From assembly GCA_005879775.1 (NCBI GenBank), contig VBJX01000001.1:1-12585 (forward strand): a stretch of 12,585 nt of DNA, given 5' to 3'. Origin of the DNA: Chloroflexota bacterium (GTDB lineage Bacteria > Chloroflexota > Limnocylindria > QHBO01). The first letter of the stretch is position 1, and each line of letters begins with the position of its first letter. The position numbers were made by a program, and so were the translations under genes. Below the pieces are notes generated by a model. That model was given only the letters and a program-made list of their open reading frames with translations, ran no database searches and was not told the DNA's origin. Below are positions 1 through 7,335 of the stretch, one piece after another.

Positions 1-1
1 G

Positions 2-1459
<1,458 letters not shown>

Positions 1460-1592
1460 CCGGCGGTCGGCGTTGGTGCGCGGGAGCGGCGCGGTACCGA
1501 TCCGCCGGAGCGTCACGGCTCGTCGCAGGGCACGCGCCCGCGCCGTTCCCTCGCCGCCGGATCGTGGCATCTGCCTGCTTACCAGCGGTTTA

Positions 1593-1613
1593 TCGGAGGC
1601 TTATGACCTCCGA
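1593..1613. other. Perfect 7-bp hairpin overlapping an SD-ATG
   Basis: TCGGAGG (1593-1599) and CCTCCGA (1607-1613) are perfect reverse complements around a 7-nt loop, CTTATGA. The left arm is a textbook Shine-Dalgarno sequence (GGAGG) placed 3 nt before an ATG at 1603. That ATG opens a 64-codon frame running to 1797 that overlaps the exonuclease gene in another frame and encodes nothing recognisable. The hairpin could act as a terminator after the mutase (there is no T-tract), as an operator, or as an RBS-occluding leader. The structure is seen; the role is unknown. Confidence 0.4.
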
Positions 1614-1638
1614 CGCCGGCGCCGCCATGAAGGATCGG

Positions 1639-1644
1639 TATCCT
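1639..1644 (+). promoter_or_regulatory. Putative -10 box (TATCCT) of the exonuclease gene
   Basis: TATCCT lies 10 nt before the ATG at 1655 in otherwise very GC-rich DNA. No Shine-Dalgarno sequence fits the gap, so the transcript would have a leader of only a few nucleotides or none. No good -35 hexamer is visible. It matches the spacing pattern of the other gene starts in this window. Confidence 0.4.
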
Positions 1645-1654
1645 CTGAAGCTCT

Positions 1655-2527
1655 ATGAAGCTCCACCTCGTGGATGCCACCTTCGAGCTGTTCCGCGCCT
1701 ACTTCTCGCGACCGGCGCAGACCGCCCCGGACGGGCGCCCGGTGAACGCCGTCCGCGGGCTTCTCGAGTCGATCCTCTCGCTCCTGCGCGAGGATGACCT
1801 GAGCCACATCGCGGCAGCGACCGACCACGTCATCGAGAGCTGGCGAAACGATGTGTACCCCGCCTACAAGAGCAGCATCGGCATGCCCGTCGACCTGCTG
1901 GCCCAGTTCGGGGACGCCGAGCGGGCGCTTCGGGCGCTGGGCGTGACGACCTGGGCGATGGTCGAGGACGAGGCAGACGATGCGATCGCCACGGCGGTGT
2001 CCCGCTTCAGCGGCGATCCCGCCGTGGAGCAGACGATCATCTGCAGCGTCGACAAGGACCTTGCCCAGTGCGTGGCCGACGGGCGGGTCGTGCTGCGCGA
2101 TCGGATGCGCGGGATCACGTACGACGAGGCCGGGGTGATGGCCAAGTTCGGGGTCAAGCCGGAGAGCATTCCCGATTACCTGGCACTCGTCGGCGACAGC
2201 TCCGACGGCTATCCGGGGCTTCCCGGCTGGGGCGCCAAGAGTGCGGCGGCCGTGCTCCAGCGCTTCGAGCACATCGAGGCGATCCCTGCCTCCGCCCTGG
2301 ACTGGGAGATCCCACTGCGCAACGCGACGCAGCTGGCCGCCACGCTCCGCCAGCAGAAGGCCGATGCCTTCCTCTACCGCCGGCTCGCCACGCTGGGTCG
2401 GGATGCTCAGATCGACGGCGATCTCGCCTCCCTCGCCTGGAACGGGGTGCCTCGCGGTCCGTTCCTGGCCCTCTGCGATGAGCTCGGCTTCGAGCGGATC
2501 CGCGAGCGCGTCCACCGCTGGGCCTGA
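1655..2527 (+). CDS. 5'-3' exonuclease / flap endonuclease (Pol I N-domain family)
   Basis: Structure-specific 5' nuclease of 290 residues, like the N-terminal domain of DNA polymerase I but free-standing; it would process RNA primers and 5' flaps in replication and repair. All metal-binding acidic positions are visible: D7 (LVDAT), D57 (ATDH), E106, D108 and D109 (EADD), D133 and D135 (SVDKD), and D181 and D184 (GDSSD). A helix-hairpin-helix DNA-binding segment follows (PGLPGWGAKSAAAVL, residues 187-201). The helical-arch motif is YKSSI: the Lys (K72) is kept, but the usual Arg of YKANR is missing. The start is fixed by an in-frame TGA at 1646-1648, three codons upstream. No polymerase domain follows; the gene stands alone between the mutase and a SpoIID-domain gene. 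Family assignment is secure; cellular role follows from the family. Confidence 0.93.
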   Translation: MKLHLVDATFELFRAYFSRPAQTAPDGRPVNAVRGLLESILSLLREDDLSHIAAATDHVIESWRNDVYPAYKSSIGMPVDLLAQFGDAERALRALGVTTWAMVEDEADDAIATAVSRFSGDPAVEQTIICSVDKDLAQCVADGRVVLRDRMRGITYDEAGVMAKFGVKPESIPDYLALVGDSSDGYPGLPGWGAKSAAAVLQRFEHIEAIPASALDWEIPLRNATQLAATLRQQKADAFLYRRLATLGRDAQIDGDLASLAWNGVPRGPFLALCDELGFERIRERVHRWA

Positions 2528-2541
2528 GCGACGACGCGCCT

Positions 2542-2563
2542 GCAACGCGCCGGCAACGCGCCG
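2542..2563 (+). repeat. Two tandem copies of an 11-bp unit
   Basis: The unit GCAACGCGCCG occurs twice head to tail (2542-2552 and 2553-2563), 15 bp after the exonuclease stop, with a decayed third copy just upstream (2531-2541). It is non-coding. Replication slippage would explain it; a binding site is possible but unsupported. Confidence 0.6.
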
Positions 2564-2589
2564 GTGACCCCTCGCGAACGATCGGTTTA

Positions 2590-2602
2590 GGACCATTGGT
2601 CC
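2590..2602. promoter_or_regulatory. 13-bp palindrome upstream of the SpoIID-domain gene
   Basis: GGACCA-T-TGGTCC is a perfect 6+6 palindrome around one base, 39 bp before the ATG at 2642 and about 25 bp before the putative -10. Position and symmetry fit a dimeric regulator's operator. No second copy was noticed elsewhere in the window, so the regulator is unknown. Confidence 0.35.
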
Positions 2603-2627
2603 GCTTCTGGTGGGGTCTGGTGCGGGC

Positions 2628-2633
2628 TACGGT
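2628..2633 (+). promoter_or_regulatory. Weak putative -10 (TACGGT) of the SpoIID-domain gene
   Basis: TACGGT fits the loose TAnnnT pattern and ends 8 nt before the ATG at 2642. There is no Shine-Dalgarno sequence in between. It is a poor hexamer and is listed mainly because its spacing equals that of the stronger examples in this window. Confidence 0.25.
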
Positions 2634-2641
2634 CGGGTCGC

Positions 2642-3832
2642 ATGTCACGACGCCCTCTCGTGGCGGCCCTGCTGGCCGTGCTCACCAGCGTCTTCGTGGC
2701 CACTCCCGGCATCGCGCCGCGGGCCGCGGCTGCCTCCTGCTCGAACTGGACCTCCCAGGTCGACCCGCCCACGACGATTCGGGTCTATCGGCATGCCACT
2801 GGCGCGGTGGAGATGGTCGACTTCGGCGACTACACCCGCAACGTGCTCTCGCGGGAATGGATCGGCTCCTGGACGACTGAGTCGCTGCGCGCCGGCGCGG
2901 TCGCCGTCAAGAGCTATGCCTGGTACCAGATCCTGCACTGGCGCGGCGGGATGAATGCGGCGTCGGAATGCTTCGACCTGCGCGACGACACCGTCGATCA
3001 GGTCTACGACCCGTCCAAGCCGACCTGGAGCACGGCGGCGGCGGCGGTGGATGCCACCTGGGTGACCCGCGTCCTCAGGAGCGCGGCCATCTTCCCGACC
3101 TACTACAACGCCGGTGACCCGGGCGAGACATGCGGCGCCAACGCCAACGGGTGGCGGATGTACCAGTGGGGAACGCAGGCCTGCGGGCTGGATGGCAAGA
3201 CCGCCTCCCAGATCCTGCTTACGTACTACTACCCCACTGTCACGGTGACCGATGCGCCTGCCTCCGATGGCTCGCCGAGCCCGAAGCCAACGGCGACGCC
3301 GATTCCGACTCCGCTCCCCACTCCGACCCCCACGCCGCTGCCCACCCCGACCCCCTCGCCCAGCGTTCCGCCCGCGAGCACGTCGCCTTCAGCGACCCCG
3401 CTCCCGACCCCGGTTCCGACGGCGGCGCCGACTCCCATGCCTACGCCGGTCCCCACTCCGGCTCCCACCCCGCTCCCCACCCCGCCTCCGGTGCAGGAGG
3501 TGCCGGGGGGCGGCCAGTCGGGCATCGAGGACGCGTCCGCGCCTCCCCCGCCACCGCCCTCCGACCCAGTGCCCGAGGTGGCTTCACCGGCCGCCGGTGG
3601 GTGGGTCGACTCCTGGCAGTGGCGCAGCCCAGCGACTCTCTCCCGCCTCTGCGAGTGCCCGTACGGCGCGGTCGAGTCAGCCACGATGGCCGCCCCCTCG
3701 TCCGCCGAGCTGCGACTGGCCGAGTTCCGCTCGCTGTGGGACCGGGCGGCGCAGCGGCTGCTCGCCTCGCTGATCCGCGGCTTCAGGCCCGACCGCGGCC
3801 TGGCGCTGCAGTTGCAGGGGCCCGGTTCCTAA
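2642..3832 (+). CDS. Secreted SpoIID/LytB-domain protein with Pro/Thr linker
   Basis: Predicted exported cell-wall protein of 396 residues. Residues 1-32 form a signal peptide (RR, a hydrophobic stretch, AAAA before Cys33). Residues 45-200 match the SpoIID/LytB domain: DYTRNVLSREW, then the ESLRAGAVAVKSYAW motif, VDQVY, YYNAGD, and a closing QILLTYYYP. In B. subtilis SpoIID this domain is a lytic transglycosylase that cleaves glycan strands; E72 of SREW aligns with its catalytic Glu. The usual GHGVGMSQ-type segment is degenerate here (NGWRMYQWG). Residues 211-283 are a PTP-repeat linker, followed by a Pro-rich stretch. The C-terminal ~75 residues, with a CEC pair (C337, C339), are unrecognised. 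Cys at 33, 110, 164 and 181 suggest disulphides outside the membrane. SpoIID domains also occur in non-sporulating bacteria, and no sporulation genes are seen nearby. Confidence 0.85.
   Translation: MSRRPLVAALLAVLTSVFVATPGIAPRAAAASCSNWTSQVDPPTTIRVYRHATGAVEMVDFGDYTRNVLSREWIGSWTTESLRAGAVAVKSYAWYQILHWRGGMNAASECFDLRDDTVDQVYDPSKPTWSTAAAAVDATWVTRVLRSAAIFPTYYNAGDPGETCGANANGWRMYQWGTQACGLDGKTASQILLTYYYPTVTVTDAPASDGSPSPKPTATPIPTPLPTPTPTPLPTPTPSPSVPPASTSPSATPLPTPVPTAAPTPMPTPVPTPAPTPLPTPPPVQEVPGGGQSGIEDASAPPPPPPSDPVPEVASPAAGGWVDSWQWRSPATLSRLCECPYGAVESATMAAPSSAELRLAEFRSLWDRAAQRLLASLIRGFRPDRGLALQLQGPGS
3272..3490 (+). repeat. Coding repeat for the PTP linker
   Basis: This stretch encodes repeated Pro-Thr-Pro-x units (residues 211-283 of the SpoIID-domain protein) from short, imperfect C-rich triplets and hexamers. 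The strong period keeps other frames open too: it yields a Gly/Val-repeat frame on the minus strand and long shadow frames on the plus strand. Such linkers usually span the cell wall as flexible, extended spacers. Copy number is likely variable by slippage. Confidence 0.75.
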
Positions 3833-5033
3833 GCCGCCCGGCGCCAGATCGGCCGCGCAAAGGTGATCCAGCCGGCCGCCGCGACGGCGGCCAACGCGAC
3901 GAGCGACCAGATCGTCTGCCCCGGCGTCACGCGCTGGGCCAGGAATCCGGCCAGCAGGGTTGAGCAGGTGATCGTGAGGGTCACGAGGCCGTAGTCGAAG
4001 CTGAAGACACGCCCGCGGATGGCATCCGGGGCGGCTCGCTGCAGGCCATAGGTCGAGAGGGTCCATTGCGCGCCGCCGCCCAGGTGCCCACTGAAGACGA
4101 ACAGCGCCGCCAGCCAGATGACCGGGGCCAGCGGCATCAACCCGTAGCTCACCGCGAAGATGACGAACGAGGCGGCGATGCCGATGATCAGGCCGCGTTC
4201 GCTGACCCCCACGATCGAACGCGCCAGGAACGGACCGAGCAGCGCCCCGAGCCCGCGGGCCGCGAACAGGATGCCGATCCCGGCGTCGCCGGCATGGAAA
4301 ACCTGCCGCCCGAAGATGGCGAGCATGACCACCACCCCGGTCCCCACGCCGAAGGTGGTCTTCGACAGGAGCAGGGCCGCCAGCGTCCGATCGCCGCGGG
4401 CGAAGCGGAGCACGACAGCGATCGCTTCGCCAACGCCCGGGCGCGGCGGAACGGACGCCTGATGCCCACGATCAGGAGCGCCGAGGCAGCGAACGAGGCG
4501 CCATTCACCACGAAGGCGACATCGCGGCCGAAGGTTGCCGCCACCACGCCGCCGAGCGCGGCCCCGACCGCCAGCATCGTCCCCCAGGCCGATCCGATCA
4601 GGACGTTCGCGGCGGGAAGGTCCTCGTCCTCCACGAGATTCGGCAACGACGCCGAGCTGGTGGGCTCGAAGAGCGAGGCGCCGATCGCCAACAGGCCCGC
4701 CGCCACGAACGCGATCCAGAGCGTGCTCGCGTCGCGCGCCAGCAGGAAGCTGAGCGCCAGCGGGACGCGCAGCAAGTCCGCGCCGACCATCAGCCGGCGG
4801 CGGTCGAACCGATCGGCGAGCACCCCGGCCACCGGCGATGCCAGCGCGAAGAGGCCCGTCTGCACGACCAGGAAGAGAGAGGCGACAACCGGGGAGCCGG
4901 TCACCTCCAGGGCCAGACCCAGGACAGCCACGGTCGCGAACCAGTCGCCGGCGAAGCTGATCAGCTGGGCGGCGAACAGGCGCGCGAAGGCAGGATTGTG
5001 GCCGAGCAGGGTAAGGTAGGAGCGGAGGCGCAT
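3829..5033 (-). pseudogene. MFS exporter (MFS_3/DHA-like) with a frameshift
   Basis: Twelve-helix major facilitator, broken in the middle. The N-half (5033 down to about 4445) has helices 1-6, with SFAGDW in helix 1 and the loop 2-3 motif A, GVLADRFDRRRLM (residues 70-82). The C-half, from RPGVGEAIAVVLRF to the TAG at 3831-3829, continues in a different frame with helices 7-12. The frame change falls in the cytoplasmic linker near 4430-4460, where a CCCGGG run (4436-4441) is a likely site. Restoring one base gives exactly 402 codons, a normal length for the family. As written the protein would stop making sense after helix 6. The family exports drugs or small molecules by proton antiport; the substrate cannot be told. 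Whether it is a true pseudogene or a one-base sequence error is open. The stop codon overlaps that of the SpoIID-domain gene. Confidence 0.85.
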
Positions 5034-5075
5034 GGGTGGGCATCATGCCATGGCCGCCTCGGGCGGCCCGAGATC

Positions 5076-5081
5076 GGAGGG
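5076..5081 (+). promoter_or_regulatory. Strong Shine-Dalgarno deciding the start at 5089
   Basis: GGAGGG ends 7 nt before the ATG at 5089. It favours this start over the in-frame ATG at 5032, which would add 19 residues of low-complexity sequence and overlap the divergent MFS start. Confidence 0.7.
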
Positions 5082-5088
5082 ACGTGCG

Positions 5089-5433
5089 ATGAAGACGGTT
5101 CGCGCGGAGCTGGGCGACCTGGCCTGGTTGCTGCGCATGCTCATGCTGGCGGCCATCGGCGGGGCGATCTACCGCGAGATGCGGCTGCCAGCGGAGGAGC
5201 GCACCTGGCGCGGCAAGCTGCTCGGCGTCGTCCCGTATGACTTCCGCCTGCCGACCCCGCGGCGCGTGCTGGATGCCTACTGGAACCCCGAACGCGACAA
5301 TCTCTTCGCCGATCAACCCTTCGGCGTGGGCTGGGCGGTCAACCTCCCCGTGCTGCTGCGCAGCCTTGGGACCTTGAGCCGCCGCAGTGGTGGCGAAGAG
5401 ACAGTCAAGAAGGCCGCCGGAAAGAAGGGGTGA
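5089..5433 (+). CDS. Small DUF5808-like protein with one hydrophobic helix
   Basis: 114 residues from the ATG at 5089, chosen for its Shine-Dalgarno sequence. A hydrophobic helix near the N-terminus (about residues 11-29, LAWLLRMLMLAAIGGAIY) is followed by a soluble part with YWNPERDNLFADQPFGVGWAVN. This resembles the DUF5808 core (NPdDpr.fV.krfGiGwtlN), a small domain often found at the ends of bacterial membrane proteins, function unknown. The C-terminus is Lys-rich (KKAAGKKG). Its stop overlaps the GTG start of the next gene (GTGA, 5430-5433), so the two are probably co-translated. The family assignment is from pattern memory and moderate. Confidence 0.7.
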   Translation: MKTVRAELGDLAWLLRMLMLAAIGGAIYREMRLPAEERTWRGKLLGVVPYDFRLPTPRRVLDAYWNPERDNLFADQPFGVGWAVNLPVLLRSLGTLSRRSGGEETVKKAAGKKG

Positions 5434-5882
5434 GCTGGCTTCCGCTGCTGCTGGCGATCCACGTGACGCTGGCCGTATCCCTCCTGGCGCCCAGCCTGCT
5501 CCTGCCCTTCGTCCTGCAGCGTGGCGGCGCAGCGGAGCAGCCGGGCGGCTGGCTTCGCGTCCTGATGGCCATGCAGAGCAGCGGCAGCCTCTGGATCGGC
5601 GCCGGGCTGGCGCTGACCGGGGCCGGGCTCATCGTCGTGCTGGGCACCAGCCTGCTGGCGAAGCCGTGGCTGCTGGTGGCCATCGGACTGTACGCCGCGA
5701 ACCTGGCGGTGGCGGCCTTCATCTCGCGACCCAACCTGCGCCGCCTGCTGCGGCTGGGCAGTGAGGGTGATGCCGATGGCTGGCGCCGCATCGCGCGTCG
5801 CCAGCGCTACCTGGCGTACGCGATGGCTACCACCGTGGGCGTCATCGGCCTCCTGATGAGCGTGAAGCCCGAGCTGTGGTGA
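5430..5882 (+). CDS. Four-helix membrane protein, possibly DUF2269-like
   Basis: 150 residues from a GTG start that shares the GTGA overlap with the preceding gene. Four hydrophobic segments are visible (about residues 3-28, 52-74, 79-98 and 129-145), with a basic loop (RPNLRRLLRL...WRRIARRQRY) between helices 3 and 4. A helix-1 His (AIHVTLAVSLL) and the overall layout recall DUF2269 integral membrane proteins, but the match is weak and no catalytic residue can be pointed out. It is most likely co-transcribed with the DUF5808-like gene. It ends 4 bp from the stop of the convergent 35-residue gene. Confidence 0.75.
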   Translation: MSWLPLLLAIHVTLAVSLLAPSLLLPFVLQRGGAAEQPGGWLRVLMAMQSSGSLWIGAGLALTGAGLIVVLGTSLLAKPWLLVAIGLYAANLAVAAFISRPNLRRLLRLGSEGDADGWRRIARRQRYLAYAMATTVGVIGLLMSVKPELW

Positions 5883-5886
5883 CCGG

Positions 5887-5994
5887 CTAGAAGCTGGGAA
5901 TCGGCAGGGGTCTGCCCATGATCCAGAAGAGCCCGGCCACGATGACCAGGATGGCGATCACGAAGACCGCAAACCAGCGCAGGACGTCCCACAT
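5887..5994 (-). CDS. 35-residue single-helix membrane protein
   Basis: A complete small frame: ATG at 5994-5992, TAG at 5889-5887. The product begins MWDVLRWFAV, continues as one strongly hydrophobic helix (about residues 6-26) rich in Val, Ile, Leu and Ala, and ends in a short polar tail, GRPLPIPSF. A GGAG lies 10 nt upstream of the ATG. A TAGAAT box on the same strand at 6060-6055 could drive it with a leader of about 55 nt. The amino-acid pattern (one clean helix, Trp residues at its edges, polar tail) and the tight fit against the neighbouring gene support a real gene, but no homolog is recognised. It occupies the only sizeable gap in this part of the window. Confidence 0.6.
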   Translation of the reverse strand: MWDVLRWFAVFVIAILVIVAGLFWIMGRPLPIPSF

Positions 5995-6054
5995 GGCGTT
6001 CGTGCTCCGATGCAGATTGGTCGGCAGCTGACCCACCCCGCGGTCGGCAGGCCG

Positions 6055-6060
6055 ATTCTA
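6055..6060 (-). promoter_or_regulatory. Putative minus-strand -10 (TAGAAT) for the 35-residue gene
   Basis: Read on the minus strand this is TAGAATC. It forms an inverted repeat with the TAGAATC at 6091-6097 (the wider arms 6051-6060 and 6091-6100 match at 9 of 10 positions). It points at the small membrane protein gene, whose ATG is about 60 nt downstream. No convincing -35 is visible. Confidence 0.4.
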
Positions 6061-6090
6061 CCAAGCGGCGGACCTGCGGCATGATCGGCC

Positions 6091-6096
6091 TAGAAT
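6091..6096 (+). promoter_or_regulatory. -10 box (TAGAAT) of the CysRS/MshC-like gene
   Basis: TAGAAT ends 7 nt before the GTG start at 6104. Transcription would start at or next to the first base of the start codon, and there is no Shine-Dalgarno sequence, so a leaderless mRNA is predicted. A loose GGACC lies about 16 nt upstream in the -35 position. The same TAGAATC core precedes the acyl-CoA dehydrogenase gene. Confidence 0.55.
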
Positions 6097-6103
6097 CCGC
6101 GCC

Positions 6104-7335
6104 GTGACCCTGCGACTCTTCGACGGGCGCCGCGACGAGCTCGTCCCCTTCGCGCCCATCGGCCCAGGACCGATCGGCCTCTATGTCTGCGGCATCACCC
6201 CGTACGACGTCGGCCACCTGGGGCACGCCTTCACCTACGTGAGCTTCGACGTCCTGCATCGGTACCTGGAGTACCTCGGCCACTCGGTCACCTACGTCCA
6301 GAACCTGACCGATGTGGATGACGACATGCTGCGCACGGCACGCGAGCTCGGCGAGGACTACCTGGCGCTCGGCAACCGGAACGTCACCGCCTTCCTGACC
6401 GAGATGGCCGCACTCAACTGGCTGCCACCGGATCACTACCCGCGCGCCACCCAGCACGTGCCCCAGATGCAGGCCATGATCGAGCGGCTCGTGGAAGGCG
6501 GCCACGCCTACGTGGCGAAGGGGCACGTCTACTTCAGCATCGATTCGTGGGCGGCGTACGGGGAGCTCTCGCGGACCCGCAGATGCCCGGCAAGCGCGAT
6601 CCGCTCGACTTCGTCCTATGGCAGCCCTCCGCCCCCGACGAGCCGTCCTGGGACTCGCCATGGGGCCGCGGCCGCCCCGGCTGGCACATCGAGTGCTCCG
6701 CGATGAGCACGACCTACCTCGGGAATCGGTTCGAGATCCATGGCGGCGGGGCCGACCTGGCCTTCCCGCACCACGAGTCGGAGATCGCGCAGAGCGAAGG
6801 CGCCAGCGGCGAGCGGCCATTCGTCGCCTGGTGGATGCACGCGGGCATGCTCAGCTACCAGGCGGAGAAGATGAGCAAGTCGCTCGGCAACCTCGTCCTG
6901 GTGCGCGACCTGCTGCGCACCTACAGCGGCGACGCGATCCGCCATTACATTGTCAGCCACCACTACCGCCGCGAGCTCGACTTCGACGAGGCCGAGCTCG
7001 AAGCATCGGCGGTCGAGGCCCTTCGGCTGCGGCAGGCGTGCATGCTCGCCGAGCTGGCCGAGCCGACGGCTACGACGGCAGCCGATCCCCAGGCTCTTCA
7101 TCCGGTAGTTGCGGAGCATCGCGCTCGCTTCCTCGCCGCCCTGGACGAGGACCTGGACACCCCCGCCGCCCTCCCCGAGCTGCATGCCCTGGCCGCGCTG
7201 GCCACTGCGACCGACGAACGACGCCTGCGCATCGACGCCGGCTGGATGGTCCGGGAGCTCGGGGCGCGGATCCTGGGACTCCGCCTGGCGACCGTTCCCA
7301 GCCTGCGCGAGATCGGTGAGGCCGTGCCGGCGTGA
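6104..7335 (+). pseudogene. CysRS/MshC-family cysteine ligase, frameshifted
   Basis: Class I synthetase-fold enzyme that activates cysteine with ATP. The N-part (6104 to about 6574) shows CGITPYD (C29), HLGH (38-41) and NLTDVDDD. After a frame change the sequence continues with KRDPLDFVLW, WHIECSAM (zinc Cys at 6694-6696), FPHHESE (zinc His and Glu) and KMSKS (6868-6882). The protein stops soon after the KMSKS-following helices; the C-terminal anticodon-binding region of cysteinyl-tRNA synthetase is absent. The corrected length of about 410 residues fits MshC, the mycothiol ligase, better than the ~460 of CysRS. The zinc site (HHESE) and ECSAM look CysRS-like, so the substrate is uncertain. 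The lesion at about 6566-6580 is a net loss of one base, and the segment before KRDPLDF is also about 15 residues short of either family. It starts at GTG behind a -10 box. Its stop overlaps the next GTG. Confidence 0.85.

Larger units (their letters stand above)
1460..1654 (+). other. Intergenic region between mutase and exonuclease
   Basis: This is 195 bp without a convincing gene. It holds the 7-bp hairpin at 1593-1613 and a -10-like TATCCT at 1639-1644 just before the exonuclease start. The open frames crossing it are Arg-rich and show no family resemblance. No T-rich Rho-independent terminator is visible after the mutase stop. Confidence 0.6.

Noticed and set aside
3272..3490. Repeats considered as CRISPR or satellite
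   Set aside because: Units are short, imperfect, in frame and encode Pro/Thr; there are no regular spacers.
3229..3684. Minus-strand Gly/Val-repeat protein (151 codons)
   Set aside because: A mirror image of the PTP-repeat linker; its periodicity is produced by the coding repeat of the real gene.
3130..3963. Plus-strand frame rich in Asp, Ala, Pro and His across the SpoIID-domain gene and beyond
   Set aside because: Shadow frame kept open by the C-rich linker repeat; it has no independent start signal.
4430..4460. Programmed -1 frameshift in the MFS gene
   Set aside because: No X XXY YYZ slippery heptamer or downstream structure seen, and MFS exporters are not known to use one; mutation or sequence error is simpler.
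4066..5019. Plus-strand frame of 317 codons opposite the MFS gene
   Set aside because: No hydrophobic or domain pattern; the minus strand has unmistakable MFS helices and motif A in two frames.
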